This document shows positions 35,938-48,984 of a stretch of DNA of 64,000 nucleotides, one piece after another. The stretch comes from Linnemannia hyalina (Eukaryota; Mortierellomycota; Mortierellomycetes; Mortierellales; Mortierellaceae). The notes beneath the pieces are model-generated. The model worked only from the letters and a program-made list of their open reading frames with translations. It was not told the DNA's origin and made no database searches. Position 1 is the stretch's first letter, and each line of letters begins with the position of its first letter. The DNA lies in contig JAHRHY010000008.1 of assembly GCA_019671135.1 (NCBI GenBank), positions 1,488,001 to 1,552,000 of the forward strand, read 5' to 3'. Position numbers and translations under genes: made by a program.

Positions 35938-37384
35938 TCTCTCCCTTCACCCTTGAGAATGCAATGGTGAACAATTGGATGCGACAAGAATTGCGGGAGG
36001 GGGTGACAGGGGGGTGTATGTATGGTAGTGGGTCTGAAACATACAAAGAGAAAAAAAGAGTTTGGCGGTTGGACAGACACGAATTGAGGGAAGGAAAAAG
36101 AAGGCTGGGATGGGTTGCGCACAGACACACTACTTGCAGAAAAAAGAAAGAGCTTTTATGAAAGGAAGGCGAGGCAAAGCAAGAGTGGGTAGAGACGAAA
36201 GAAAAGATCCGAATCAGAAATGAAAAAAAAAAAAGAGATGTCGATGCAAAGACTGATCAACAGAAACAAAAAAAAAAAAAAGAGAGGACGAATTGACGAG
36301 GAAATAGGTAAGAGAGGGTGCAAAGGGTGCATGAATGAATGCAAGTGTGTGATAAGAAAAAAGGGCTGGCTACTTGTAGTTGTTGTTGGTTGTCAAAACC
36401 GAGCTAATGCAGCAAGCGATAGACGCAGGGGCGTGAAGAAGAATACGAGGAACAACACGAGGATGGAGTATGGTGTTTTAGAAAGTAAGATGAGTGCAAT
36501 TGCAAAAAGAGAGAGAGAGAGAGTTTGAATGAGGTGAATGAGTGAGTAAACGGAATGAGTCGAGAGTGAATGTCAAAAAAGAGAAGGAAGAGACGCACAG
36601 TATTTAAAAACAAGGAGAGGGAGAGAAAGGGAGAGAGAGAGAGAGAATGGAGGTGGACGACAGAAAGAGAAAGAGAAAGAGAACGCAAAGTGTGATGATA
36701 ATTGTCAAACAGACAGACAGACAGACAGACGAGAGGGAAGGAAGAGAGCATGAGCATGCGGAGCATCGTTAATGCGTGTGCTAGGAGCTCTTGTTCCTTA
36801 GGTCACTAAGAAGGCAGCTGTGCTGTGCCAGGACAAAGGAATAATGGGAAAGGGGACATGACAAGGGGATGGCTTATGTGAGAGCTATTGAAAGCATGCT
36901 AAGGCGAAAGAACTACTAAGCGCATGTTGCCCGAGGCGGATGACGCCGTCACCTCGGATCACGAATGACACAAAGGAGACAAGGTGCCCAAACGGACACA
37001 AGGGACCACCTCTTTCTTTCCGCGCTCTAAAACCGCGAAATAGCTGTTCCTTCACTCGCACACCTTTGATGAGGTACATCCACCATGGAAACCTACTGTA
37101 GGTTCCACCGACTTCCGATCTGGAGCTTGATCGTCCTTTACTTTAAAGTTTAACCTTCTTCTTCTTGACGGATGGACACATGCCAAACCATCGTTTCCCT
37201 TCTATTTCCACAGTATTTCGTTCTCCAGTCCCTCCGGCCTCCTTTTTTCTTTCCATTCGTGATTTTTAATAAATGCAGTCTTCTTTTCGTCGCGACTTGG
37301 TCTCGGTTCCCCAAAAAAAAAAAAAAAAAAAAAAGTGGTTGATCGACCTACGCGCCTTTAAATGTTATTCCATCTTTGCTCTCA
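35938..37384. other. Upstream region of the K+ channel gene
   Basis: About 1.4 kb between the channel start codon and the downstream end of the RasGEF gene, both on the minus strand. It is purine-rich on the plus strand (A and GA runs at 36220-36300 and 36500-36700), i.e. a pyrimidine-rich leader for the channel. No gene was recognised. Confidence 0.45.
36709..36730 (+). repeat. AGAC tetranucleotide repeat
   Basis: Five to six AGAC units upstream of the K+ channel gene. Confidence 0.8.
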
Positions 37385-39668
37385 TCACCGGTTTGTTTCT
37401 ACCGTCTCATCCTCATCCTTCTGCGCTACGATGCTCGCTACTGGAACTAAAGGCGACTTGAGTAAAGAATTCGCCTCGTCGATAGTAACATCTGCCTCCA
37501 CATCCGCCATCATCGCCTCGGTCACCAAATCCCCATTTTTCGTTGTCCTTGTCGCTTCAACATCATCGCCACCCCCACCCTCAACCTCCTCTGCCGTCGC
37601 CGCCGTAGTAATCTGCGTCTCGTCCTGCTCCTGTCCCTGCTCATGCTCCAGCTCATGCTCCAGCTCATGCTCATGCTCCACCGTATGATGGATATCATCC
37701 TCCGAACGATGAACAGCACCAGTTGCTACCGACGAAGAAGAAGACTCCATAAAGGCATTCGAAAGCGACGAGGTTGACTTCATAGAAACCAAAGTTTTGG
37801 ATGTTGTCGTTAACGAGATAACTCCACCCGCAATCCTACGACGCTGACGATTCGCTCGCGTACGACTATCCAACGATCCATGCTCTCCTCCTAGACCTCC
37901 AGCTCCCTCGTGGTCGGATCGAGGGCTCTTGCTCCTTTCCTCCTCCGCGTGACTGTTGGCAGAGTTGGACTCTCCAGTCTCCTCCTGACGCTGTTGCTGA
38001 TGATGAGAGGAAAGCTCATCATCCTCGTTGGCGTGAAAATCGGCTGCGGCGACGGTTGGTTCCTTTGAACTGGCGGGAAAAGTCAGCGATGCAGCCTCAT
38101 CATGGGTGCCTTCGAAGAGGTTGTCCCCCAATTGAAACACCACCTTGGGTTCGGAATCGGCTACTGCTGCACGAGAACTCCTCGTCGTCGCCGCCGCCGT
38201 CATCGTCGCTGCTGTCGTCGACAGTGAGGGTAAACTTGACGTCGATACTCCGAAAGAGGGCAGCGAGCTATTGGAAATTGTCTAGGCGATTAATTGGTTC
38301 AGATGGTTCCAGGAGGTGGGTTCGTATGATATGTTACTCGTCCAGTCGTCTCTGATATTAAAGAGATTCTTATGTCGCGCACACAGCAAAAGAGAAAATA
38401 GCGAAATAACCAATTGCAAAAATATAAATGTTTTACCTTGTCAAGTTCCTGGATGCTCACGGATGCAACTTCGTCTGAACTGCCACTTTTACTTCCTACG
38501 CTGGCTGCACTCTTGGAAGATGGGGAGACAACATCAGCATCGCCGTCCTGAGGACTGTCTTTGTTCTCAGCATCTGTGGGGGAAGGATGTGATCCGCTCA
38601 AGAATCCGGCCAGAGACATCTTTGCCTTGGCAGCAATCGCAGCCATAGTCTCATCCGACGCCTCTAGAGGTGAAAGAGGACCAACAACATGTTTGGGAGG
38701 GCTTAGTGCTGTAGGAGTCTTGTCGCCCGGGAAACCAGAACCTGCTCCTACTCCTGCTGCTTCGGCGGCGAGGTCATGGTTGACATGCCCTGACCGGTCG
38801 ACTAGGATCTTGCGTTTCCGTGCCTTCCCGATCACATGCGGTGGCGAATGCGAATCTCCAGATCCAGCAGGCTTGGCCATCATAAAGGGCGCAAAGGGGT
38901 TGAAGGAAGAAGACAAGGCGGAAGGCGAGGTAGCTGCCGATCCTGGTCCAGAAGCTGAAGAAGGAGGAGACAAAGCGGACTCGGCACTGACTGGTGACTC
39001 GCCAGCGGTAATGAGAATGGTTTTGGTGGTGTCCTGATCATCCTTGCTGTTGCTGTCTGCACTTGGTTCAGACTTGGGTGAGAGGGAGTCGTCCGCGATG
39101 TCGTCTGAGACCGGTACTGGACCAAGGCTGGCAAATTGCTTCCTTAGAGCGTCCAGGGTAGACATTGCTGAAGGAGCAGGCTCACTAAGAGTCGACGTGG
39201 CGACAGGAGCCGCTGGGCTATCACCAAAACCCCACTCGTCCTCCTCATTGCCTTGCTGGAATGGCTCAAACTTCTTTTCAGAGCTGTGGGGCTTGTCGCC
39301 GTCGTCGTCTTCTTTGCCCCATGGATCGTTGTCAAAGTCATTCTGAGGTGACTTGACAGACTCGGGTTTGCTCTCAACATCCTGCGTGAACGCCTTGGAT
39401 TCATGGACGAGGCCCTTGACCTTGGTCATCAGACTATCGAGCTCGTCATCATCGTCGCCGCTCCACAGTGCCTTTCCTTTGTTCTTGAAACTGCTGCTTG
39501 TTGGGGTGCCAAGATCACCGCCGGTTTCATCATCATCATCCGAGGCATCCTCAGGCTGAATGCCCAAAAACTCGAAAACGTCTCGGGTCCGTTGTGGAGA
39601 TTTGGTAAATGATGATCCGCTGGCTCCCCTTGCCATTCCGGGTCGACTGCTTCCACTGGGGCTGGGGC

Positions 39669-39699
<31 letters not shown>

Positions 39700-41884
39700 A
39701 TCGTCGTCCGAGTCGCCAAAGAGCCCTCTGCTGTCATTGGCGTCATCATTTAAAAGCTCATTCATGATGTCGTTCACTTCCGATTCTGAGACTGGGGTCC
39801 GGGTCCACGCAGGCCTGGTTGAGCTCTGAGTTGGCGTCAAAGGTGCCGAGGATGGTTCAAAGTCGTGCTCAGGTTGAATGACTTGCTCAAACGATTCGTC
39901 CTGGTCGACATCGCCCGCCAACGATGCCGAGTCGTCGCTCTCGTCCAGATCCATGGAGGTCTCATGAACAGGGAGTTCCTCGCCGTTGAAAAGTGGTTCG
40001 ATCTCCAAACTCTCGTCAATGAGCTGCTGTTTGTTGAGGAAGGGGCGTGACAATAACCAATGATGGAGAGTGACATCGCCAGCGCCAAGAGAGATCAAAT
40101 CCCAGACAGGGCTCAGGGGTGTCTTCAGGCCATCGACCTGCACGGGCTCACGGTGTTTGGTGTGCGAGACGGTTCCTGACCGAGAGTCTGTCTCCTGACG
40201 GTCAAAGTTTCCGGGGTCGTTGGATTTGCACTGCAGAAGCAAAGCCGTGACGGCTGACAGCTTCCTGGCTCCTGGCGCAGACAGCACAATGTCGGTTGAT
40301 CCACCAGATGACTCCTGTCCTGTAAGGTACGACTGGATGATCGACTTGACTTCATCCTGGTGGTACCGCATCCAGGGGATAGCGACCATGGCATCCCGAC
40401 CAACATCCTGAAACGCATCCAGTTTTTGGATCAGAGCACCCTTGTAGCCTCCTTCCGCAGCCTGATCCTGGTAAATGGCTACCAGTCGACGGTAGGTATC
40501 CTTGGTCTTAGAGGGAACACCCGACCACAGCTTGTGCATCCGTTTGATCTCGGGACTCGTCAGCGCCCTCATGAGCGCCCTGAAGCCATTAAAGTTCCTG
40601 TAGACGTGAAGGAGGATGTAGGCAATCCTGATCGTGTGAGCAACAGCATTGACGGGTACATGACTGTGGTTCTTGGATGCGGCTTGACTTGATGCTGGCG
40701 AGGCTTGGCGAACAGTGATCCATTCGAGGAGCAAGAGATGGGAAAAACTGTGGGCGATATAGTTTTCAAAGTCAATGCAGGTTTGAGCACGCGAGTTGTG
40801 GTGGTGACGATCAGCACGAACGAGGTCTCGAGGGATGGCGACGTCCTTGAAGAGCTGGGTGTCGATGATGGTCAATTGTTTGGCGATGGTGTCGGGGTCC
40901 CAAGAAGTAATGTTCGAGGAAGCGACAGACTGGATTTGGATGCTGACGGTATCGAGCTTGGCACGCTGGATACGAACATCCTCGATCAAACGTCGCAGGT
41001 GCGCGAGGTCTCTGTTGCCAGAAAGAGATGGGCTCCCAGCTCCTGACTGTTGATGTTGTTGCTGTTGTTGAGGATTTGACCCCTGTTTCGCCTGCTCCAA
41101 TTTCTGGGTGACCTGTGAGAGCGCATAGGAATGCAAGAGCGATTGCTTGGTCAGGGGTGAGATGGGTATCATTGGTATATTCTTCCTGGTCCGCTTGTAG
41201 TTCTGTGTCGTGTTCGTGGCGGTCGTTGCGACGGAGCGTTGGGAGGGCCGAGAGGGTCCCAGTCCTGGCCGGATAGGCGGCGAGATCGATGATGGTTTGG
41301 ACGACTTTGCGCTGCTGGTCGAGGTTGGGACTGCAGGTGAAGAGGATGACAGTGATTCATGGCTCTTGGAGAGATCGACAATGTCCTTGAGTCTGCGAAG
41401 GATCTCTTGTGCGTGGGCGAGTAGCTGGGTATAATTGCCAGGTGCAGACTCAAGCGAGTCTTTTTTCAAACACATGAGAGGAAGAGGAGAGTGAGTGCTC
41501 AAATCATTTTGTTTTTTGCTCATTCATATTCAGGTGTCGTTGTCACCCTTCAAGAAGGCCAAACAAGGGATGGATGAAAAATACCTTTGTCTTTGAAGAC
41601 GACCTTTGAACTGAGGATGTGAATAATGACACCATGTGCCTCCAGATATGTCGCATAGGCAGCCTTATTATCACAATCAAACGTGAATTTAAGAGAAAAT
41701 CAGTAACGTAACTCTTTCTACTTTGGATTCTTGGCATTGAACGCATAGCATGCTATCGCGGTGAAGAGACGAAAGACAGAAAAGAAGAAAATGATACCTT
41801 GAGATCGCCTCGACCCTGTTCGGCCTTGGCTGCAGTCAGCAGGGTGGCATACTTGGAGAGGTCTCGCTCCCTATCCAAGGTCAT
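37385..41884 (-). CDS. Ras guanine-nucleotide exchange factor with MIT-like N-terminus
   Basis: Probable Cdc25-type activator of a Ras-family GTPase. Four minus-strand exons (41884-41798, 41663-41585, 41459-38437, 38281-37385) give 1,361 residues. The first about 75 residues (KYATLLTAAKAEQGRGDLK, then AAYATYLEAHGVIIHIL and YTQLLAHAQEILRRLKDIV) form helices resembling a MIT domain, which would suggest contact with endosomal ESCRT proteins. The catalytic RasGEF domain covers about 240-490, with the markers IAKQLTIIDTQLFKDVAIPRDL and FSHLLLLEWITV. The rest is long, acidic and Ser/Pro-rich, with an Asn run at 39671-39701. The last exon adds 298 residues of Ser/Glu-rich sequence with HEHELEHELEHEQ repeats. 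The substrate GTPase cannot be read from sequence; the MIT call is inference. Confidence 0.8.
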
Positions 41885-42428
41885 GATGGCTGAGATAATG
41901 TCGCTCCTTATTCCTCGTTCTTGTTTATGCACCCGTGTCGTGTTCTCTGTCTTGTTCAGCTGTAAGTGTGAAGGAAGCTGCTAACGTGTGTTTCGTGTGT
42001 CAAGGAGTATAAAAGTAAAAAAGAAGAGTGGCTCCGAGTGTTTGACGCGGGAGAGTGTGTGCTGCAAGAAAGGACAGATGTGGTAAATGGACAAGAGGAG
42101 AGTAAAGAGAGAAAAAGAGAATGACCCATGGAGAGGGATCTTCTTGTCTGAAGGCGAACCTTGAAGTGGAGTGGCTTTTTTTAGAGCTGTGACGCGATTC
42201 TCGAATGGGGGGTCTAACAAGCACACCTATCCCATTGACATCGACGATATGCCATTGCTATGGAGTTGCAGCTTTACTCCTGTTGCCATGACAACACAGC
42301 GTCCTCGCTGAAATCATCCTTCAAACAACCACATATACAAGGGGAACAATAGTTGGGTAATGGTACAAAATATAATGAGCTCTATTGTGGTAATAATTAT
42401 GCGTTGTGGATAGAAAACGAGAACAAGT
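41885..42428. other. RasGEF promoter and 3' region of the GPI-type gene
   Basis: 544 bases between the RasGEF start and the stop of the next minus-strand gene. No coding content was recognised. Confidence 0.4.
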
Positions 42429-43076
42429 CTACATTCCCCCGAGGGAGACAGCAATGACAACAACAGACAGAACAGCACCCCAACTAGCCGACGCCATCAA
42501 TTGCTCCAAACGACTTCCAGAAGCCCCGCTAGGTGTTTCTCTACCATTGGCAGTAGTATTGCAGACCTCATTCATGGCCTTGACCTCCTGGTTGGTGACA
42601 TTGTACAATGTAGGGACAAGGAAATTGAGCTGGCCGGACGAACGGAGACAGGTACTGCAGTGCTGAAGAGCTTCGATCATGTTGTCCGGGCAGATGCACT
42701 GGTAGAAGGGCAGCACCTGGGTGATCATGGTCAGGTTGGCGGTCTTGGGGATCCTCTGGACACAGGCGCTGATGATGTTGTAGTCGGGCTTGCAAGCTTG
42801 ACAGTCGGTTGAGGTCGTGAAGACAGGCGTTGGGGTTGGGGTGGAGACAACTGGTACGGTGCTGGTAGCTGTGGGGATACCGGCAGAAATAGAGTCGCTT
42901 GGAGATGGGATGTCGGTAGGTGTAAACGATGGAGAGGCGGAGGGTTCGGGGGTGGGGTCAGGTGTGGGTTCAGCTGAGGGTGAGGGTTCGTCTTGTGCGG
43001 CGACGGAGAGGATGAAGAGAGAGAGGATGACGAGGAGGATGACTGTGAGTCTCAGCCTCTTGATGAAGGCGGCCAT
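42429..43076 (-). CDS. Secreted eight-cysteine GPI-anchor-type surface protein
   Basis: Intronless, 215 residues. Residues about 1-27 form a signal peptide (basic KRLRL, then VILLVILSLFILSVAA). A Pro/Ser/Thr-rich segment of about 60 residues follows, likely O-glycosylated. A core with eight cysteines has the pattern C-x2-C, C, C-x-C, C-x2-C, C (TDCQAC, ISACV, YQCICP, QHCSTC, NEVCN), with two N-glycosylation sequons (ANLT, YNVT) and another at CNTT. The C-terminus ends in a hydrophobic stretch (GAVLSVVVIAVSLGGM), as for a GPI anchor. The cysteine count equals that of CFEM proteins, but the spacing does not fit CFEM clearly, so I leave the family open. Probably cell wall or plasma membrane. Start chosen because the signal peptide begins exactly at this ATG. 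Confidence 0.8.
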   Translation of the reverse strand: MAAFIKRLRLTVILLVILSLFILSVAAQDEPSPSAEPTPDPTPEPSASPSFTPTDIPSPSDSISAGIPTATSTVPVVSTPTPTPVFTTSTDCQACKPDYNIISACVQRIPKTANLTMITQVLPFYQCICPDNMIEALQHCSTCLRSSGQLNFLVPTLYNVTNQEVKAMNEVCNTTANGRETPSGASGSRLEQLMASASWGAVLSVVVIAVSLGGM

Positions 43077-44169
43077 TGTCGAATGCGGATTAGTGTTAAG
43101 GCGAAAGAGTGAGTGGGCGAGTGTGGATGTCGCTGTGGATGCAGATGTGTTTGGTGAATGGTGTAAGTAAAAATGGAGACTGAAAAACAAAGGAAGAAGA
43201 GGAAGGATGGACACTTTTTGTTGTTGTTTGTAGCCACTCCAAGGGACTATTTTTAGGAAGTGAGGAAACCTGCGGGTGCTTATTTTGCTCTCACACCCCC
43301 TCAGGGGTATCAGGTTGTCATAACATCGGACCTTGCATCTAATATACTGTGGATGTTGGATAATCCCAGCACGCACGGGGAACTGTCAGGGTATTGAAGC
43401 ATGCATTAGTACGATGTCTTCTCTTCGCCATTATCGATAGGGTTCAGGGCTGGTGCACGTTCTTCTGGACAATGTAGGGTCGAGATAGATCAGTCCTAGT
43501 AATAACCCTTAGCAGATACCATAGATCTCATGCCTGCTATCATAGACCTGGCCCTGGCTTGCAGTCGCTGTTTGTTTGCAACCATCACCTGCCTGGCTAC
43601 CATTGGTCCCGGCAATAATTATCTCTGCTTCAGCAAGATGCATGCATGCGAGAACGGCCTCCAAGGCCATTGCAGGTGGCGTAGTTGTAAAGATTTCAGT
43701 CGCATGTGTTGCGTGCGCACCATTGTTCCCTTCCTTTCTCCTTTCCATCAATGTCCAAGCGGAAGTGGAGTCACAAAAAAATTGAGTATTTAAGTGGTGC
43801 ACCGGCGCTGAATTCAAAGAAAGTGGGAAGATCATCTCTTTCTTCTTCTTTTCCTCATTCCTCCTCCCCCTACACACCACACACACCTTCCACACAAAAC
43901 ACACTCCTGCCACACCCTCCCTTACACACTTACACTATCTCTTACACACTCTCCTAATCACCCTTCCCCCAACCCGATTGTTTGCTCTCTGCCATCAGAT
44001 CGCAACGATTCTTTTTGAATATTTTACGGGGCACTTGTCTCGCCAGTCAAGAACCTATTTACCTTTCCAGAGGGACCACGTCAGTCAAGAGGACAAGATA
44101 AACAAAAGCGACACACCCACACACATCGCAGCAGCACCCGCACCCACAGGAAGACAAGGATAATTATAC
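43077..44169. promoter_or_regulatory. Divergent intergenic region, GPI-type protein and SPT5
   Basis: About 1.1 kb lies between two divergent start codons. It ends in a CA/CT-rich leader before SPT5 (43860-43960). No gene or specific site was recognised. Confidence 0.4.
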
Positions 44170-47100
44170 ATGTCTCGACACGACAGTGACCGTGACGAGG
44201 ACGAGGAATACGAGAACCTGGGCAAGGCGCGCGATAACAGGGACGACGATTCTGATCTGGAAGATTCGCGCAGAGGACGCAGCAGCTCCAGCAAGCATTC
44301 AAACAACCACCGCAACAGTAAACGACAAGACGACGACGATGATGACGAGGACGAGGACGACGAGGACGACGAGGATGACGAAGATGACGAGGACGAGCAC
44401 GACACTGTCGCTTCTGTAAGTCCAGTTTTTAGCCTTTTGTTCAGTGTTATTGTTTCGATCTCCTGCATCTTGCAGGTTTTACTCAGACATCCGAGCCGAT
44501 TTGACTCTAATCATCTTTTTATCCCTTCACATTGTTTTTACCAACAACGTCACAGAGGCGCCACAAGAAACAAAAGCGCACCGTAAATCCTTTCCTCGAT
44601 ATGGAAGCCGAGGTCGACGATGAAGAGGAGGACGAAGACGAATATGATGACGAGTATGGCGGAGGAGATGGTTTCATTGCAGATGAGCAAGATGAGGCCG
44701 CAGAAGCAACCAGGGCATCAAAACACTTGGATCTGGACCGTAGAAGACGGGAAGAAGACGACGTCGATCTGGAAGAACAGGCCGCCCGGTTCAAGGAACG
44801 TTATGGTCGTCGCGACTATGCTCCTCGTCGCGCATTTCAGGGACAGCAGGAGGATATTCCACAGCAACTTCTCATGCCCGATGTCCAATCGCCACATCTC
44901 TGGATGGTCCGCTGCAAGCCTGGCAAGGAAAAGGACTTGGTCTTTTCGCTCATGCGCAAGTTCTTTGACACCGAATACTCTGCCCAACCTCTCGAAATCT
45001 CGGCTGCGTTTTCGCGTGAATCGCTCAAAGGATACGTGTACATCGAGTGTATGCGTCAAGCCAATGTCCAGGCCGTAAGTTCACTTTACTCATGCACAGC
45101 CTCGTTGTCGACGTGTCATCTTTACTTTTTCACAGTTGCACCTAACATAATACCATCGACATTGCTCGCTCCGTAAAATAGGCTTTGAACGGTCTTAACA
45201 ACGTCTTCGCCTCCAAGCTCACTTTGGTTCCCATCAAGGAAATGACAGATGTGCTCAAGGTCAGGCACAAGGAATCGGACCTTCGCCCTGGAACCTGGGT
45301 TCGTGTCAAGCGTGGTAAATACGCCATGGATCTTGCACAGGTAATAACCACAACTCAGCTCGTGCATGCTCTGGTTGGTTCTTGATGCCCATTCTTAGAG
45401 GAGTGCCGAAGCTTACAATCTCCAATCTGTCGCGTTGATGGGTACCAAATTAGATCTTGGACATTGCAGATTCTGGAGATACTGCCAAGGTCAAGCTGAT
45501 TCCTCGTTTGGACATGACCCCTCGCACAGATGCATCATACGTCGCTGGAAACAACAAACGCAAACCTGTCAACAGTGCGCTCGCTGGACGCCCCCCACCA
45601 AAGCTGTTCAACGCTCGTGAGGCAGAAAAGGTTGACAAACTAAACAAGCCAACATCGAGAGGCCGCGGTGTTTTCCAGTGGAACAACGAGGTTTTCAGGG
45701 AGGGATACCTGGAGAAGGACATGAAGATCTCCAGCTTGATCACGGAAAACATCAACCCTACACTTGACGAGATTCAAAAGTTTGCCAAGGGTGGTGTCGA
45801 CGACGAGGATGGTGGTTTGGATCTGTCGGCTGTCGCTTTGTCGGCCATGAGCGCATCGGTCACGAGCCACTTCCAGCCAGGAGAGAAGGTCGAGGTGACA
45901 GAGGGAGAGTTGAAGAACGTTCACGGTACGGTCGACTCGGTCACCAGCGACATGATTATGGTTCGCCCTTTGGCCGATGATCTCAAGGGTAACATTCTTA
46001 AGTTCCCTCCCACACAGCTTCGCAAGCTCTTCAAGGAGGGAGACCACGTCAAGGTTGTCAACGGAAAGTACAAGGATGAGACCGGTCTCATCATCAAGAT
46101 CGAGGACAGCGTCGTCACCATTGTCACGGACCTGAACGTCAAGGACATCCAGGTGTTCTCAAAAGATCTTCAGATGGCCGCCAACGTCGCTACAGGCACA
46201 GGAACCATTGGGCAATACGAGACCCATGACTTTGTCCAGCTCGAGTAAGTGTTGGTCTTTCGTTTTGTGTGAATCTGTGATTTTCTTTTGTCTATAAGGA
46301 TGTGATCTAACCAAATGATACACATTGAACTTGTTGTGAGTAGTGCTGCCACTGTTGGTGTCATCTACAAGGTCGAGCGTGGATTTGCCCGTGTTGTGGA
46401 CCAGTCCGGCATGACTCGTGAAGTCGAACCCCACCTTATCACACAAAAACGTGACTCCTCGCGTGCTATCGCTACCGACGCTGAGGGCAACAGTATCCAG
46501 GATGGTGACTCTGTCCGCGAAATGACTGGAGCCGTAAGTTTTATTCACTGCCGTAACTCTCCAGTTCTTGCTATCGAAGCTTGGTCGACGCATCACATCT
46601 AACCGACACTATCTATTCCGCATTATTGAAAATGTGAATTAGATGCGCGAGGGAAAGATTTTGCACTTGTTCAGGACATACGCGTTCTTGTACAACAGAG
46701 AGTACATGGAGAACTCGGGAGTCTTTGTTCAGTCGACTCGTCTTGTGGTCAGCATGGCTTCCAAGAGCCGCGCTCAGCCTGGCATGCGTCTGGATACCAT
46801 GAACCCAGCCATGATGAACATGAACCGTGGCGGTTTCGGCGATCGTGGAGGTCGTGGACGTGGTGGCCCCATGATGATGGGCCGTGGTCGTGGTGGACGT
46901 GACCCTCTGATTGACAAGACTGTCACCATTATTCGTGGACCCCACAAGGGTTACCTCGGCATCGTTAAAGACGCCTCAGACTCTACTGCCCGTGTCGAGT
47001 TGCACACCAACTGCCGTATCATCACCGTCGAGAAGGCCAAGCTTGCCATCACCAAGTATGTTGTTTTTTTTTTGTTTTGGCGGATTTTTTCATTTATTGG

Positions 47101-48511
47101 ATACTTTTCGACAATGCTAACCATGCTCGTTTAATTTTTCCGCTATTATAGCGCCAACGGTACAACTACACCTGTGTCGAGCATGTCGGATATGAACCCT
47201 CCTTCCACCCCTCGTGCAGGCAACTATGGCGGCTATGGCGGCTATGGTGGCATGACACCTGTCAGATCTGGTGATATGACACCGATGCACAACTCTGGAT
47301 CGCGCACACCCGCTTGGAACAACGCAGGATCCAAGACACCCGCATGGAACGCAGGATCGAAGACACCCGCATGGAGTGCTAGTGCCAGGACCCCCAACCC
47401 CTATGCAGATGGCTCGCAGACACCCGCCTGGGATGCCGGTTCCAAGACACCACGCTATGGAGGAGGATCTGCCTGGGACAGTGGTAGCCGCACGCCAGCT
47501 CCTGCTTGGGACTCTGGAAGCAGAACGCCAGCACGTGGATCAGCTTGGGGCGATTCAGACTCTGGCTCAGGCAACCATAACGGGTCCAGTGGATCGGGTG
47601 GATACAATGTTTGGGGCGACAAGGCTGATTCTGGCTCTGGTTCAAGCGGATTCCCTCAGACACCTGCTGCCAGCAGCGATTGGATGAACCGCAGTGTTCC
47701 TACGCCTGGACCCTTTGGCGCTCCTTCACCCGCACCCTTCACCAACTACCCATACACCCCTGGCCCCAACTCTAGCTACGACTCTGCACCAACACCCAGC
47801 GGAAGCAATTTCCCCTCAACTCCTGCAGCTTCATCATCTTTGGGCTCAGGACCTGGTCATGGGGCCAGCGGCAGTGGCAGCTCCCTCGGTGCCAATGTAG
47901 CCACCCCTGGAGCCACTCCTGGCGCCAGAATGCAGTCGATTGCCACACCAGGCTCTCTCCAAACTCCTCAGACCCCTGCAGGTGGTCCATCTGCACCCAT
48001 GACTCCTGCCAGCCACTTTCCTCAGACGCCCTTCATGCCTACAGGAGGCGACTACTCGGGCATGGATTCACACGGCCACTCTGGCCAGGTTCCTGGATAC
48101 GGATCAGCTGCTGGTGGAGCTGCAGCATCGGGTCCTTCGTATGACTGGTTGGCGACGGATATTGAGGTCCGCATTGGAACCGGAAAGGACGGATCACAAT
48201 TCGAGGGTGGCAAATACCAAGACCAGTCGGCACGCACGATCAAGATCCCACCAAGAAGCGCATTATCGTCGACGGCCCTTTGCGATGTCCGTTTGTTGAG
48301 TGACGATAGGATGGTTCAGGTCCCAGCTCAATACCTCAAGACGGTTGCACCGCTCAAGAACGACGGCGTCAAGGTTTTGTCGGGCGAACATCGTGGTGCA
48401 TTGGGTACCTTGATGGGAGTCGATGTTCAGGATGGTATTGTCAGCTTGAGAGGTGAGAACATGTACAAGGTCTTGACCATGTCAGTTCTTGGCAAGTATT
48501 TGGGCGATTGA
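44170..48511 (+). CDS. SPT5: Transcription elongation factor Spt5
   Basis: Universal RNA polymerase clamp factor (DSIF with Spt4) that promotes processivity and links elongation to capping and splicing. Seven exons (44170-44415, 44556-45074, 45182-45340, 45454-46244, 46344-46533, 46643-47055, 47152-48511) give 1,225 residues. The first about 130 residues are strongly acidic with an Asp/Glu run. The NGN domain spans about 195-285 ([17 protein letters not shown] to [13 protein letters not shown]). Several KOW units follow (e.g. [76 protein letters not shown]). The C-terminal repeat region after about 780 has degenerate units centred on TPAW (e.g. GSKTPAWN), candidate Cdk9/Bur1 phosphorylation sites. 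A last KOW-like unit ends the protein. Exon joins are all in frame. Confidence 0.93.
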
Positions 48512-48984
48512 GGTGGGCGAACTCGCTTGATAGGCAGGGAGAGAGGCGGAGGTACTTTTTTTCAGGATGCGGTTGACATGATTAGCATTTTTTTTTCTTA
48601 AAACACACACACAACAACACAACACAACACAACAAAAAACGCACGCGAAATAAAACACACTACGAGCGTTATGAACGACACCTTGAAGGTTTATTATGTA
48701 TTCCGTATCCTGTATTCAGCTAGAGATGAGGAGTGTGGGCTCTACCGGATGATAGAAAAGCCGGTGGAGGAGGAAGGGCTGAAGGCAAGCAAAGTGGGTG
48801 GGGTTTAGCCCGTGATGATCGTGGTGGATGAATCTGTTTCCACAAGGATGTCAAGGGTTGAGGGGGGGAGGGGGGTGTCAGATATGAAGAATTTCCCGCG
48901 ACCTCGCAAAAATATGTTTTTCCCATTTGCAATGACTAGATAATGCTAAAAAAAAATGATACTTCAAAAAAACCACTCCCCCGC
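48512..48984. other. Convergent 3' region, SPT5 and TRM4
   Basis: 473 bases between convergent stop codons, with a CA-rich stretch (48604-48635) and a G-rich run near 48860. A candidate SPT5 poly(A) signal is at 48649-48654. No gene. Confidence 0.45.
48649..48654 (+). terminator. Poly(A) signal candidate, SPT5
   Basis: AATAAA about 140 bases after the SPT5 stop codon. Confidence 0.4.
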
